5,715 nucleotides of DNA from Christensenella sp. UBA5399 (GTDB lineage Bacteria > Bacillota > Clostridia > Christensenellales > Christensenellaceae): NCBI GenBank assembly GCA_002407725.1, contig DHOD01000055.1:2767-8481 (forward strand), read 5' to 3'. The notes beneath the pieces were generated by a model, which saw only the letters and a list, made by a program, of their open reading frames with translations, had not been told where the DNA came from and searched no databases. Of this stretch, positions 5,655 through 5,715 are shown piece by piece (the stretch's first letter is position 1; the number at the start of each line of letters is the position of its first letter). Made by a program: the position numbers and the translations under genes.

Positions 5655-5715
5655 CATCCGCCTCCTAAAATACTACTCTCAAACGCGCTTTGCGCTATAA
5701 CAAGTGCTTCTTTGG
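5654..5715 (-). CDS. Possible C-terminal tail of an upstream gene coupled to fluC
   Basis: The minus strand from the window edge is open for 19 codons, reading KEALVIAQSAFESSILGGG, and closes with TGA at 5656-5654. That stop overlaps the fluC ATG as TGATG, the same arrangement as serC-serA, and the fluC Shine-Dalgarno falls within its last Gly codons. The other two minus frames close earlier. Nineteen open codons can occur by chance, and the fragment is too short to name a family. If real, fluC is a downstream gene of an operon and its promoter is outside the window. Confidence 0.4.
   Translation of the reverse strand, partial: KEALVIAQSAFESSILGGG

Noticed and set aside
5658..5715. Fluoride riboswitch before fluC
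   Set aside because: The GCGC-TTT-GCGC inverted repeat at 5685-5695 is the only structure, and it lies within a frame that seems coding. The pseudoknot layout of the crcB motif is not seen; one could exist beyond the window.

Overview
The window looks like an ordinary chromosomal segment of a Gram-positive, Clostridia-type bacterium. The grounds are Firmicutes-like protein variants (a ~390-residue SerA with a C-terminal ACT domain, a KdpD-type kinase with the Firmicutes form of the H-box, a RarA with a DECHRW Walker B), strong purine-rich Shine-Dalgarno sites, near-consensus TATAAT promoters, and genes of roughly balanced GC separated by AT-rich spacers. The genus cannot be fixed from the sequence; a gut-type Clostridia lineage is a guess. 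I found no mobile element, CRISPR array, tRNA or rRNA, and no convincing new multi-gene system.

Layout from left to right. Positions 1-1276 (minus) hold the N-terminal 425 residues of a KdpD-type sensor histidine kinase that runs off the left edge. Its promoter sits directly against its start codon, so it may be leaderless. A strong intrinsic terminator (1343-1386) separates it from the upstream serine operon. That operon, serC-serA (3642 to 1394, minus), encodes phosphoserine aminotransferase and phosphoglycerate dehydrogenase. These are two of the three steps from 3-phosphoglycerate to serine, and the genes are translationally coupled through a TGATG junction; serB is not in the window.

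Positions 3643-3963 form a divergent, AT-rich control region. It carries a near-consensus serC promoter on the minus strand, two candidate rarA promoters on the plus strand, an 8-bp inverted repeat lying between the opposing -35 elements, a small palindrome at the serC transcription start, and two small hairpins in the rarA leader.

Positions 3964-5274 (plus) encode RarA/MgsA, an AAA+ ATPase of replication-fork maintenance. Converging on it from the right is fluC/crcB (5654 to 5271, minus), a fluoride channel; the two genes share the four bases TTAA as overlapping stop codons. The right edge appears to hold the last codons of a further minus-strand gene coupled to fluC by another TGATG junction.

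Functionally the genes are a mixture: serine biosynthesis, replication-fork maintenance, fluoride resistance and a two-component sensor. Only serC-serA is an evident pathway unit. The points most worth a second look are regulatory: the possible leaderless kinase mRNA, the rarA start region (where the best ribosome binding site faces an out-of-frame ATG inside a hairpin), and the dyad in the divergent promoter region. In SerA, an Asp stands where the catalytic Glu is expected.
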